A DNA stretch of 11,010 bases, taken from assembly GCA_038245795.1 (NCBI GenBank), contig JBBRSC010000095.1:1-11010 (forward strand), given 5' to 3'. The translations under genes and the position numbers were made by a program. Position 1 is the first letter of the stretch, and every line of letters starts with the position of its first letter. This DNA is from JBBRSC01 sp038245795 (GTDB lineage: Bacteria > Actinomycetota > Acidimicrobiia > Acidimicrobiales > Microtrichaceae). The notes beneath the pieces were generated by a model. The model saw only the letters and a program-made list of their open reading frames with translations, was not told where the DNA came from and ran no database searches. Of the stretch, positions 1 to 6,100 are shown piece by piece.

Positions 1-148
1 GGTCGTGACACATCGTGACCGCGAGGCCGTAGACGGCGCGTTGATGACGGCGGACAAACACGGTTGCGGCGGCCTGGTCCCCGTGCGCGATGGCATCGAG
101 CAGTGCGTCGTCGTTGAGTCGATCCGCCAAGGCAGTCCACGTGACCAT
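1..148 (-). CDS. ECF-family RNA polymerase sigma factor, N-terminal part (cut by left edge)
   Basis: The first 49 residues read on the minus strand match the N-terminus of ECF (extracytoplasmic function) sigma-70 factors. An acidic start (LNDDALLDAIAHGDQAA) is followed by FVRRHQRAVYGLAV, the usual beginning of region 2, which binds core RNA polymerase and the -10 element. The rest of region 2 and all of region 4 lie outside the window, so the ECF subgroup and any linked anti-sigma factor cannot be seen. Two adjacent in-frame ATGs exist (151 and 148). I chose 148 because an AGGG sequence (minus strand) sits 7 bases upstream; 151 is also possible. The gene diverges from the lipoprotein at 223, with only about 75 bases between them. 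Family assignment is by pattern recognition of a short N-terminus, so it is good but not certain. Confidence 0.8.
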   Translation of the reverse strand, partial: MVTWTALADRLNDDALLDAIAHGDQAAATVFVRRHQRAVYGLAVTMCHD

Positions 149-222
149 CATCCAACCCTACGAACGACTGCCTGAGAAGGATTGCGAAAACCCGAATCAC
201 GGCCTCGCTCGTAAGGATGGTC
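149..222. promoter_or_regulatory. Divergent intergenic region between sigma factor and lipoprotein genes
   Basis: These 74 bases must carry the start signals of both divergent genes. On the plus strand AAGGA at 213-217 is a good Shine-Dalgarno sequence 5 bases before the ATG at 223. It overlaps an upstream in-frame ATG at 217, which argues against that earlier start. I could not identify a convincing -35/-10 pair or a clear ECF-type promoter (GAAC ... CGTC) on either strand. Shared or autoregulated control by the sigma factor is inference from the arrangement only. Confidence 0.4.
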
Positions 223-741
223 ATGAAACGCACGATTGCACTCATGCTCATCCTGACCCTCGCCGGATGCGGGAAGGATCAAACGGTGGCGTCCCCGGCG
301 CCGACGTCGATTCCGGTGTCGGCTTCGGGCGGGTCGGCCGCCACGCTGAAGCTGGCCGACTCGAGTCTCGGCAAGATCCTGGTCGACGGGTCAGGGATGT
401 CGTTGTACCTCTTCACGCCGGACAGCGCCGCCAAGAGCACCTGCAACGGTGGATGTGCGTCGGCCTGGCCCCCGCTGATCGGGACTCCGACCGGCGACGG
501 TCTCGATGCCAACGACCTGGGTGTCGTGACAAGAGATGACGGCACCAAGCAGGCGACGTTCTATGGCCACCCGCTCTACCGGTTTGCTGGAGATTCCGCC
601 GCTGGTGACGTCGGGGGCCAAGGGTCGGGTGGGAAGTGGTTCGCTCTCGGTGCTGACGGCAAAGCAGCCGGCGCCGCGGCGTCGCCTGCGACAACGTCGG
701 GATCGACCACGACGACCGCCCCGCGTTCAGGCGGCTACTGA
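223..741 (+). CDS. Secreted-repeat lipoprotein with two YxFxxD motifs (COG4315-like)
   Basis: A 172-residue predicted lipoprotein. The first 16 residues form a short signal peptide (MKRTIALMLILTLAGC) with a lipobox LAGC, so Cys16 would be lipidated and the protein anchored outside the membrane. The mature part has two copies of the YxFxxD motif typical of COG4315 / PF03640 'secreted repeat' proteins: YLFTPD at residues 62-67 and YRFAGD at 119-124. A CNGGC pair (Cys74 and Cys78) follows the first, and a GGQG-type glycine stretch plus GGKWF follow the second. The C-terminal 25 residues are a low-complexity Ala/Ser/Thr tail. The start at 223 fits the AAGGA sequence at 213-217 better than the in-frame ATG at 217. 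The biochemical role of this family is not established. Its position divergent from an ECF sigma factor suggests stress- or envelope-linked expression (inference). Confidence 0.85.
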   Translation: MKRTIALMLILTLAGCGKDQTVASPAPTSIPVSASGGSAATLKLADSSLGKILVDGSGMSLYLFTPDSAAKSTCNGGCASAWPPLIGTPTGDGLDANDLGVVTRDDGTKQATFYGHPLYRFAGDSAAGDVGGQGSGGKWFALGADGKAAGAAASPATTSGSTTTTAPRSGGY

Positions 742-793
742 CTCAAGAACGTCCTCGACCGGATGACCGCAGAGCTCACGCGATACTTGATCG

Positions 794-1192
794 ATGAAAA
801 CCCTCGGCAACATCATCTGGCTCGTGCTCTCCGGGTTCTGGCTCGGCATCGGATTCGCCATCGCTGGGCTGCTGTGCTTCATCACGATCATCGGGATCCC
901 GTTCGGCATCCAGGCGTTCAAGCTGGCCGGCTTTGCGTTCTGGCCATTCGGACGCACGATTGTTCCCAGCCAGGAGGGGTCGGGCGTGCTCCAGACGATC
1001 TTCAACGTGATCTGGCTCGTCCTGTTTGGATGGGGACTCTTTCTCGCGGCCCTCAGCTCGGCCCTGGCCCTGTGCATCACCATTATCGGCATTCCCTGTG
1101 CGCTCCAGGCCGTCAAGATCGGGTTGCTTGCGTTGTGGCCGTTCGGACGCACGGTTGTGCCCCTCAACGGGGCCTTGATGCCGGTTGCCTAG
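794..1192 (+). CDS. YccF-family (DUF307) inner-membrane protein
   Basis: A 132-residue hydrophobic protein that matches the YccF domain family (PF03733). It consists of two similar halves. Each has an IIWLVL/VIWLVL start, a long membrane segment, a (C)xITIIGIP motif, and ends with WPFGRT(I/V)VP (residues 50-58 and 115-123). The whole protein is membrane-embedded; the family's molecular function is unknown. The ATG at 794 lacks an obvious Shine-Dalgarno sequence. It begins at the N-terminus expected for the family (MKTLGNIIWLVL), and no better upstream start was seen. The gene follows the lipoprotein stop by 52 bases on the same strand and could be co-transcribed with it. Transcription probably ends at the dyad directly after the stop codon. 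Confidence 0.88.
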   Translation: MKTLGNIIWLVLSGFWLGIGFAIAGLLCFITIIGIPFGIQAFKLAGFAFWPFGRTIVPSQEGSGVLQTIFNVIWLVLFGWGLFLAALSSALALCITIIGIPCALQAVKIGLLALWPFGRTVVPLNGALMPVA

Positions 1193-1237
1193 ATGCCGTT
1201 CGTCTCTGAGGCGCAGGCCCCTGAGACGAACGACATC
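1192..1237. terminator. Dyad between convergent genes, probable bidirectional terminator
   Basis: Arms 1192-1206 and 1223-1237 are inverted repeats matching at 14 of 15 positions, with a 16-base loop; the inner 10 bp (CGTTCGTCTC / GAGACGAACG) are perfect. The dyad begins on the last base of the yccF-like stop codon and lies 28 bases beyond the end of the convergent lipoprotein gene at 1266. No T-tract follows on either strand, so it is not a textbook intrinsic terminator, but its position between two 3' ends supports a termination or RNA-protection role. Confidence 0.6.
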
Positions 1238-1265
1238 CGGGTTGCGTGAGTGACATCACGCTCTG

Positions 1266-1913
1266 TCAGCCGGGCAGCTTCGACTGGATCGATGCCGCTT
1301 CGGCGATCACGGCCGCATCCGCGTCGGTGCTCGGCGCTCCGAAACGGAAGACCATCCATTGTCCGCCGAATTTCCATTGGACCTTGGTGGCCAATCGTGA
1401 TCCCATTGCGGCCTTCATTGCTGGAGCCATGGCGTCGTAGCCGGCAAGGTCGGATTGTTGCGGCTTCTCCAGCTGCAGACCGGGGAGCCCGTGATCGTCC
1501 GCCTCGGCCCGTGTGCTGTTGAGCAGCACCGGGTAGCCCAGAAACGCGACCGGCTCCGCTGTCCCACCCGATCGATGGTAGGTACAGGTGAACTCGGGAG
1601 GGTCCTCATTCGTCTTCGTCGAAGGTGTTGCCACGAGCCCGGACACGCCAGTGGCCGTTTCGATGTCGCCAACGGTCGCAAACGTACAGATGTTGGCCTC
1701 GGTGATCGATGCCGGGTCACCAGAAGCGGCATTCGGTGCGGCGGCGTTTGGTGCGGCAGCGTTTGGTGCGGCAGCGGTGGTGGTCGCGATCTGCTGAGGA
1801 GTGGACGTGTCCGAGGACGAGCCGCAACCAACTACCGCGAGTACCCCAACCAAGGAAGCCATCGCTGCCCCAACAATCACACGAGTCCTTGTACGGGCTG
1901 CATTTCGCTTCAT
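1266..1913 (-). CDS. Putative lipoprotein with NAAAP repeats, function unknown
   Basis: A 215-residue minus-strand protein. A positively charged N-terminus (MKRNAARTRTR) is followed by a hydrophobic stretch and a lipobox ending VVGC, with Cys30 as the likely lipidation site. Residues 31-63 are a low-complexity linker rich in Ser, Thr and Ala, holding AAAPN repeats. The globular part (about 68-215) has two cysteines (NICTF and FTCTYH) that could form a disulfide in the exported protein. Its layout resembles small actinobacterial DUF3558-type lipoproteins, but I cannot confirm that from sequence alone. The start at 1913 is chosen because AAGGAAG (1924-1918, minus strand) is well spaced before it and the signal peptide begins there. 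An in-frame ATG at 1940 would add nine unlikely residues. The gene is convergent with the yccF-like gene and follows the small lipoprotein gene at 2086-2385 on the same strand. Confidence 0.75.
   Translation of the reverse strand: MKRNAARTRTRVIVGAAMASLVGVLAVVGCGSSSDTSTPQQIATTTAAAPNAAAPNAAAPNAASGDPASITEANICTFATVGDIETATGVSGLVATPSTKTNEDPPEFTCTYHRSGGTAEPVAFLGYPVLLNSTRAEADDHGLPGLQLEKPQQSDLAGYDAMAPAMKAAMGSRLATKVQWKFGGQWMVFRFGAPSTDADAAVIAEAASIQSKLPG
1732..1776 (-). repeat. Three tandem 15-bp repeats encoding AAAPN units
   Basis: Three adjacent 15-bp units (plus-strand reading TTTGGTGCGGCAGCG) lie at 1732-1746, 1747-1761 and 1762-1776. The last two are identical and the first differs at two positions. 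They encode the Ala-Ala-Ala-Pro-Asn repeats that link the lipid anchor to the folded domain of the lipoprotein. Near-identity at the DNA level points to recent slippage or unequal recombination, and the copy number may vary between strains. Confidence 0.9.
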
Positions 1914-1923
1914 GGCGCTTCCT

Positions 1924-1933
1924 TCGTTGGTTG
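1924..1933 (-). repeat. Shared upstream 10-mer, copy 1
   Basis: The plus-strand sequence TCGTTGGTTG lies 11 bases upstream of the ATG of the lipoprotein gene at 1913 and recurs at 2394-2403, 9 bases upstream of the second lipoprotein gene. On the transcribed strand it reads CAACCAACGA and runs straight into the Shine-Dalgarno sequence. It may be a shared 5' untranslated element or a chance match. Confidence 0.4.
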
Positions 1934-1968
1934 ATGACACTGAGATCTCGTCGACTGGCGCACTACAG

Positions 1969-1982
1969 CCCGTCTCGACGGG
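1969..1982. promoter_or_regulatory. Short inverted repeat upstream of lipoprotein gene
   Basis: CCCGTC (1969-1974) and GACGGG (1977-1982) form a perfect inverted repeat with a 2-base centre. It lies 55-69 bases upstream of the ATG at 1913, in the likely promoter region of that minus-strand gene. A weak TTCAAC / TAGTGC pair flanks it on the minus strand. An operator role is possible but speculative. Confidence 0.25.
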
Positions 1983-2017
1983 TTGAAACGACAGGGATCG
2001 AGACTAAGAAACCGTTG

Positions 2018-2042
2018 AGGGTTCCGCATCAGGGAAACCCCT
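2018..2042 (-). terminator. Possible terminator hairpin after the small lipoprotein gene
   Basis: On the minus strand AGGGGTTTCC and GGAACCCT can pair around a 7-base loop (8 base pairs with two bulged bases). A pyrimidine-rich stretch, GGTTTCTT, follows shortly after. The hairpin lies 44-68 bases beyond the stop codon of the gene at 2086-2385, where its terminator would be expected. The bulges and weak T-tract make this a moderate call. If real, the two minus-strand lipoprotein genes are separate transcription units. Confidence 0.3.
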
Positions 2043-2085
2043 ACCTTTTCGAGCCCAGACCATTCGCGCCGATTGGACGCCGCCC

Positions 2086-2385
2086 TCACGAGCTGGCGCC
2101 ACAGTCGTCGCGGCGGCGGGCCGCCCAGTAGGAGCGGAGTGTCTCGCCGGACGGGTCGGCCACTTCGCGGGGGGCGAGGCTCGGAACGTGCTGGCAGGAC
2201 ACGGTGAGCGGCGGTGGAAACGATTTGCTGACAACGACGACCGGAGCGGGAGGCGCAGCCGCGACGTCGCCGGGTGTGGCGGGTGCACAGGCCATGAGCG
2301 GCGAGGTCACGAAGACCAGTCCGAGCACCGTTGATTTCCGGAGCAATGAGCCGAATCCGTTGGTCTGCGTCGTGCCGGTGAACAT
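2086..2385 (-). CDS. Small putative lipoprotein, function unknown
   Basis: A 99-residue protein I do not recognise. Residues 16-33 (LRKSTVLGLVFVTSPLMAC) look like a lipoprotein signal with a lipobox LMAC. The mature part begins with a Pro/Ala/Val-rich stretch (about 34-58) and has two further cysteines, in SCQHVP and near the C-terminus in DDCGASS, which could form one disulfide. The start at 2385 has GAGG seven bases upstream on the minus strand. The coding evidence is the signal peptide, the Shine-Dalgarno sequence, the strand shared with the next lipoprotein gene, and the lack of a better frame. The small size keeps this from being certain. It diverges from the Ddn-like gene at 2568 across a 182-base gap in which I saw no clear promoter. 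Confidence 0.6.
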   Translation of the reverse strand: MFTGTTQTNGFGSLLRKSTVLGLVFVTSPLMACAPATPGDVAAAPPAPVVVVSKSFPPPLTVSCQHVPSLAPREVADPSGETLRSYWAARRRDDCGASS

Positions 2386-2393
2386 GTTGTACC

Positions 2394-2403
2394 TCGTTGG
2401 TTG
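2394..2403 (-). repeat. Shared upstream 10-mer, copy 2
   Basis: Second copy of TCGTTGGTTG (plus strand), immediately before the GAGG ribosome-binding site of the small lipoprotein gene at 2086-2385. Its position relative to the start codon is almost the same as in copy 1 at 1924-1933. Confidence 0.4.
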
Positions 2404-2567
2404 GTTCGACGAAGTTCACGATCCTCCCAATCGGTGGGGCTGACGAGCGACGGATCGGCACCCGGAATGCAGAAAAATCCAGCTTGGACGGAGCGAGAGC
2501 TGTCAGCGCGTCGATCCTTGGACACGGTTGTGTATGGTGCGCCCGTTCAGTGACGACAGGAGTATCC

Positions 2568-3005
2568 ATGCCACTCGAAGGTGTGTACGAACCGAGCCCG
2601 TGGGAACCGATTGCGGAGCAGGTCGCGCTCTACGAATCCACTGACGGTGTCGAAGGCAGCGACTTCATGGGCGGGCCGTGCATCATCCTCACGAGCGTCG
2701 GCGCGAAATCTGCCAAGCTGCGTAAGACGCCGTTGATCCGCATCACCGACGGCTCCAGCTATGTCGTGATCGGCTCGATGGGTGGCGCTCCGACGTCGCC
2801 CGAATGGGTGCACAACCTCCGTGCCAACCCCCACGTCGAGCTTCAGGACGGCGCCATCCGCCGTGACTACACGGCGCATCAGGCGGACGGCGAGGAAAAA
2901 TCGCGTTGGTGGGCGATCGCAGCGGACGTCTGGCCGGACTACGACAAGTATCAGCAATCGACCGAACGGATCATTCCGTTGTTCGTGCTCACACCCTGTG
3001 CCTGA
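2568..3005 (+). CDS. Ddn-like deazaflavin (F420)-dependent nitroreductase / quinone reductase family protein
   Basis: A 145-residue protein close in length to the mycobacterial Ddn enzyme. Members of this family use reduced coenzyme F420 to reduce quinones or nitro compounds. Family hallmarks are visible in order: an N-terminal helix ending in VEGSDFMGGPCIILTSVGAKS (about residues 27-48), LRKTPLIRI (51-59), YVVIGSMGGAPTSPEW (65-80), then VHNLRANPHVELQDG (81-95), and a C-terminal WPDYDKYQQSTERIIPLFVLTP. The start at 2568 follows AGGAG (2558-2562) by 5 bases and begins where family members begin; an open frame upstream to 2397 has no such support. No signal peptide is present, so it is cytoplasmic or membrane-associated. 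It lies 150 bases before the fatty acid synthase on the same strand, which may be coincidence. The physiological substrate cannot be predicted from sequence. Confidence 0.92.
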   Translation: MPLEGVYEPSPWEPIAEQVALYESTDGVEGSDFMGGPCIILTSVGAKSAKLRKTPLIRITDGSSYVVIGSMGGAPTSPEWVHNLRANPHVELQDGAIRRDYTAHQADGEEKSRWWAIAADVWPDYDKYQQSTERIIPLFVLTPCA

Positions 3006-3069
3006 CCGAACGTCGGCCTCGAATATTTCGCAGCCCGCCTCCAAGCGTGAAGTTACCGCGCGGAAACTT

Positions 3070-3098
3070 TCGACAAACATGTAACACCCTGTGATAAC
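3070..3098 (+). promoter_or_regulatory. Candidate sigma-70-type promoter of the FAS-I gene
   Basis: A TCGACA hexamer (3070-3075, five of six matches to TTGACA) is separated by exactly 17 bases from GATAAC (3093-3098, four of six matches to TATAAT). A TG dinucleotide one base upstream of the second hexamer resembles an extended -10. Transcription would start at about 3105, roughly 50 bases before the GTG. The match is plausible but comes from inspection only. Confidence 0.4.
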
Positions 3099-3101
3099 CA
3101 G

Positions 3102-3114
3102 GTGTCAGAGACAC
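3102..3114. promoter_or_regulatory. Perfect inverted repeat, candidate operator of the FAS-I gene
   Basis: GTGTC (3102-3106) and GACAC (3110-3114) form a perfect inverted repeat around a 3-base centre, typical of sites for dimeric repressors or activators. A second partial dyad, ACACC (3084-3088) with GGTGT (3101-3105), overlaps it. Both sit over the expected -10 and start-site area. In mycobacteria the fas gene is controlled by the TetR-type regulator FasR. Whether this site serves a FasR-like protein is inference, and I did not match a known consensus. Confidence 0.4.
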
Positions 3115-3142
3115 GTCGGAAGCTACCGACGCTGGGGCGATC

Positions 3143-3148
3143 AGGGGA
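3143..3148 (+). promoter_or_regulatory. Ribosome binding site that fixes the FAS-I start
   Basis: AGGGGA lies 7 bases upstream of the GTG at 3156. The frame is open back to a TGA at 3048, and another in-frame GTG exists at 3102. That earlier GTG falls inside the inverted repeat and has no purine-rich sequence at the right distance, so 3156 is preferred. Confidence 0.65.
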
Positions 3149-3155
3149 CATCAAC

Positions 3156-6100
3156 GTGCACACGACGACAGCTGGCGGGCGTATTCCAGGACCCGCGCTC
3201 GCCCCACCCCCAGGATCGCTGGCGGAGTTCCTTGCCACCGCTGACCAAGCCTTCTCGTTGACCTGCGCTGGACAGGGTTGGTTCTGGTGGGAAACCCTGG
3301 CCGAAGTGCTGCGCGACCGGCGCGAACTCCGCCAGACAGCCTCGATGTGGGCCGCCACGGTTCGCGATCTCTTGGACACGCCCTCTTTCCGCGCGACCGG
3401 ACACTCCGTGGGTTTTGATCCGCTCCTGTGGATCGACGACACCTCAGCGCAACCCACCGGTGGCGTCCTGATGGGCTCGGCGACATCGATCGTCGGCTGC
3501 CTCTATACCCAACTCCTCACCTATCGATCGCTCTGGTCCGATGGTCTCGCCTCGGCGATCGAGTCGGGTTCGTTGCACGGTGTGGCCGGTCATTCGGCGG
3601 GCGTGTTGGCCACCTGCGCGCTGGCAGAGATGCCCGACGGGCTCATGAACGACGACAGACTCGCGGAGTACTTTCATCTTGCGTTGCTCGTCGGCCACGG
3701 TGCGTCGAGCAGTTCACACGGCGTGGGGGCGACGGCGTTGCAGGCCGCGATCGATGGTCGACAGGACGCTCCGGTACCCATGTTGGCGGTGTCCGGGCTG
3801 CGGACCGATCGGCTCGAACGGGTCGTGTCGATGGAGAACTCAACGGTCGCCATTGCGTTGCGACACGGCCCAACGCGGACCGTGTTGTCGGGAACGGTCG
3901 AGGACATTGCGCGGATACGCGGTCGTCTTCAACTCGAAGCTGGCGTGGTGCTCGAACCGTTGTCGGTCGGCGTGCCGGCACATTCAATGTTGCTCGACGA
4001 CCTGGTCGGCGGCCTGGCTGCCACTGCGCGTGCACTCGATCTGACGGTCGACGCCGGGCAATTCGCGACGCCGGTCTGGTCGGCCTCGACGGTGCAGCCG
4101 ATGGTCGGCGACTGCACCCGCGCCGCAATTGCGGACATCCTCGGCGCACCGCTGGCGTGGGATCGCACGGTCCGTGCACTCGTCGAATCGGGCTCCCGGG
4201 TCATCATCGACATCGGTCCGTCGGACGGCATCGCGCATCTCACGATGGGTGCAGTGCGGGGGACCGGCGCCAGCGTCGTCGCCGCGGGATCGCTGAACGG
4301 CCGACGGAAGTTGTTCTCTGCGGGAAGCGAATCAACACCCCCGCTCGACTATTCGCAGTTCCTGCCGTATCTCGTCACCCTTCCGGACGGTGTGACGCGG
4401 TTGGAGAATCGTTTCACCCGTTCGACGGGCCGATCGCCGATGATCCTGCCTGGAATGACGCCGACCACGGTCGATGCACCCATTGTGGCGGCCGCCTCCA
4501 ACGCCGGCTTCCTGGCCGAGCTCGCGGGCGGAGGCCAAGTCAACGCCACGATTTTCCAGGAACGAATGCGTGAGCTGACCGAACTGCTCGAACCGGGCCA
4601 GGAGATCGTCTTCAATGCGCTGCACCTCGATCCCTATCTCTGGGGACTACATCTGGGTCGTGATCGACTCGTGCAGCATGCGCGCGCTGCGGGCGCCCCC
4701 ATCTGCGGGGTCACGGTGTCGGCGGGCATCCCCGAACCCGATGCGGCCGTTGCGCTGCTCGACGAACTCGCCTCTCTCGGAATCTGGTGCAATGCCTTCA
4801 AGCCCGGCACCGTCGAACAGATCCGCCAAGTGGTCACCATTGCCGAGGCCGCACCACAGCACACGGTCTTCGTTCACGTCGAAGGCGGAACTGCGGGTGG
4901 CCATCACTCATGGGAGGACCTCGAAGATCTGCTGCTGTCGACCTATCACCTTCTGCGGGCCACGCCCAACGTCGTGCTGTGTGTCGGCGGGGGCATCGGT
5001 ACCCCTGAGCGTGCCGCTGAATTGCTGACCGGATCCTGGTCGCTGCGCCATGGCTGTATCGCGATGCCGGTCGATGGCGTGCTGTTGGGCACCGTGACGA
5101 TGGCGTGTGCTGAGGCCACGGCAACGTCCGACGTGAAATCGCTGCTCCGTTCGGCCTCTGGAACCGATGGTTTCGTTCGCCCAACGGAGATCCGCGGCGG
5201 GGTGACCTCGGGCCGATCCGGTTTGAATGCCGACATCCATTTCCTCGACAATTCGGCGTCCCGATGCGCCGCATTGCTGGACTCCGTTGCTGGTGATGCA
5301 ACGGCGGTGGCGGCTCGTCGCGGTGACATCATCGAGGCGTTGGCGCTGACGGCCAAGCCCTACTTCGGTGATGTCATCGACATGACCTACGTGCAGCTCC
5401 TGGAACGGTTCGTCGAGGTCGCAGCTTGGGGTCAACACGGCCGCTACGACGACGGAAGGTGGCTTGACCCCACGCACCGCGACCGATTCATCGCGCTCCT
5501 ACAGCGCGCCGAGGGGCGACTCGCCGTCGAGGAACAAGGGATGATCGACTCACTCGTGGTCGATCGGAGGAGCGTTGACGATCCAGCGTCGGCCATTCGA
5601 TTGCTCGTCGATACCTTCCCGCTGGCCATCGACACGTTGGTGCACCCAGCGGATGTGTCGCACTTCCTCGAGGTCTGTCGTCGTCCGGGCAAACCCGTTC
5701 CATTCGTGCCGATCATCGATGCCGATGTGCGTCGTTGGTACCAGTCCGATTCGCTGTGGCAGGCACAGCACCCGGCGTTCGATGCTGACGCGGTCCTCGT
5801 GATCCCCGGTCCGGAGGCGATTGCCGGCATAGATGAGACCGACATCCCGGTGGCCGTGTTGCTCGGCGCCTTCGAGGATCACCTGACTGGACTGTTGGCC
5901 GCAACACGGGTCGAACCGCGAGCGGTGCCGCGTCGCCGTCGGAGTGAACCAATCCTCGATGACCTCGGTGGTCCCGTCGCACTGATCGCCGGCACACCGA
6001 CCGTGCTCAGGTCCGGTCGGCATGTCCCCAACCCGCTCCTCGCGCTGTCACCGTTGACTGGGTGGCGGTACCGCACCGACGATTTCGGTGTAGTCGTCCG

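Noticed and set aside
1732..1776. Tandem repeats as a possible CRISPR-like array
   Set aside because: The units are 15 bp, directly abutting without spacers, in frame, and encode a low-complexity peptide linker.
1914..1940. Upstream ATG (1940) for the 1266-1913 lipoprotein
   Set aside because: It would place nine polar residues before the signal peptide, and the Shine-Dalgarno sequence at 1918-1924 serves the ATG at 1913.
2397..2567. N-terminal extension of the Ddn-like protein from an upstream ATG at 2397
   Set aside because: The extra residues do not resemble the family N-terminus, and AGGAG at 2558-2562 clearly marks the ATG at 2568.
1910..2569. Minus-strand open frame of 219 codons covering the small lipoprotein region
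   Set aside because: It is Arg-rich with no recognisable domain, lacks a good ribosome binding site, and competes with the lipoprotein frame at 2086-2385, which has a lipobox and a Shine-Dalgarno sequence.
3102..3155. Earlier in-frame GTG start (3102) for FAS-I
   Set aside because: It has no ribosome binding site at the right distance and falls within the inverted repeat near the predicted transcription start.
3428..4573. Plus-strand open frame of 381 codons overlapping the FAS-I acetyltransferase
   Set aside because: The product is extremely Arg-rich and featureless, while the overlapping frame encodes clear AT and ER motifs; it is an out-of-frame shadow.
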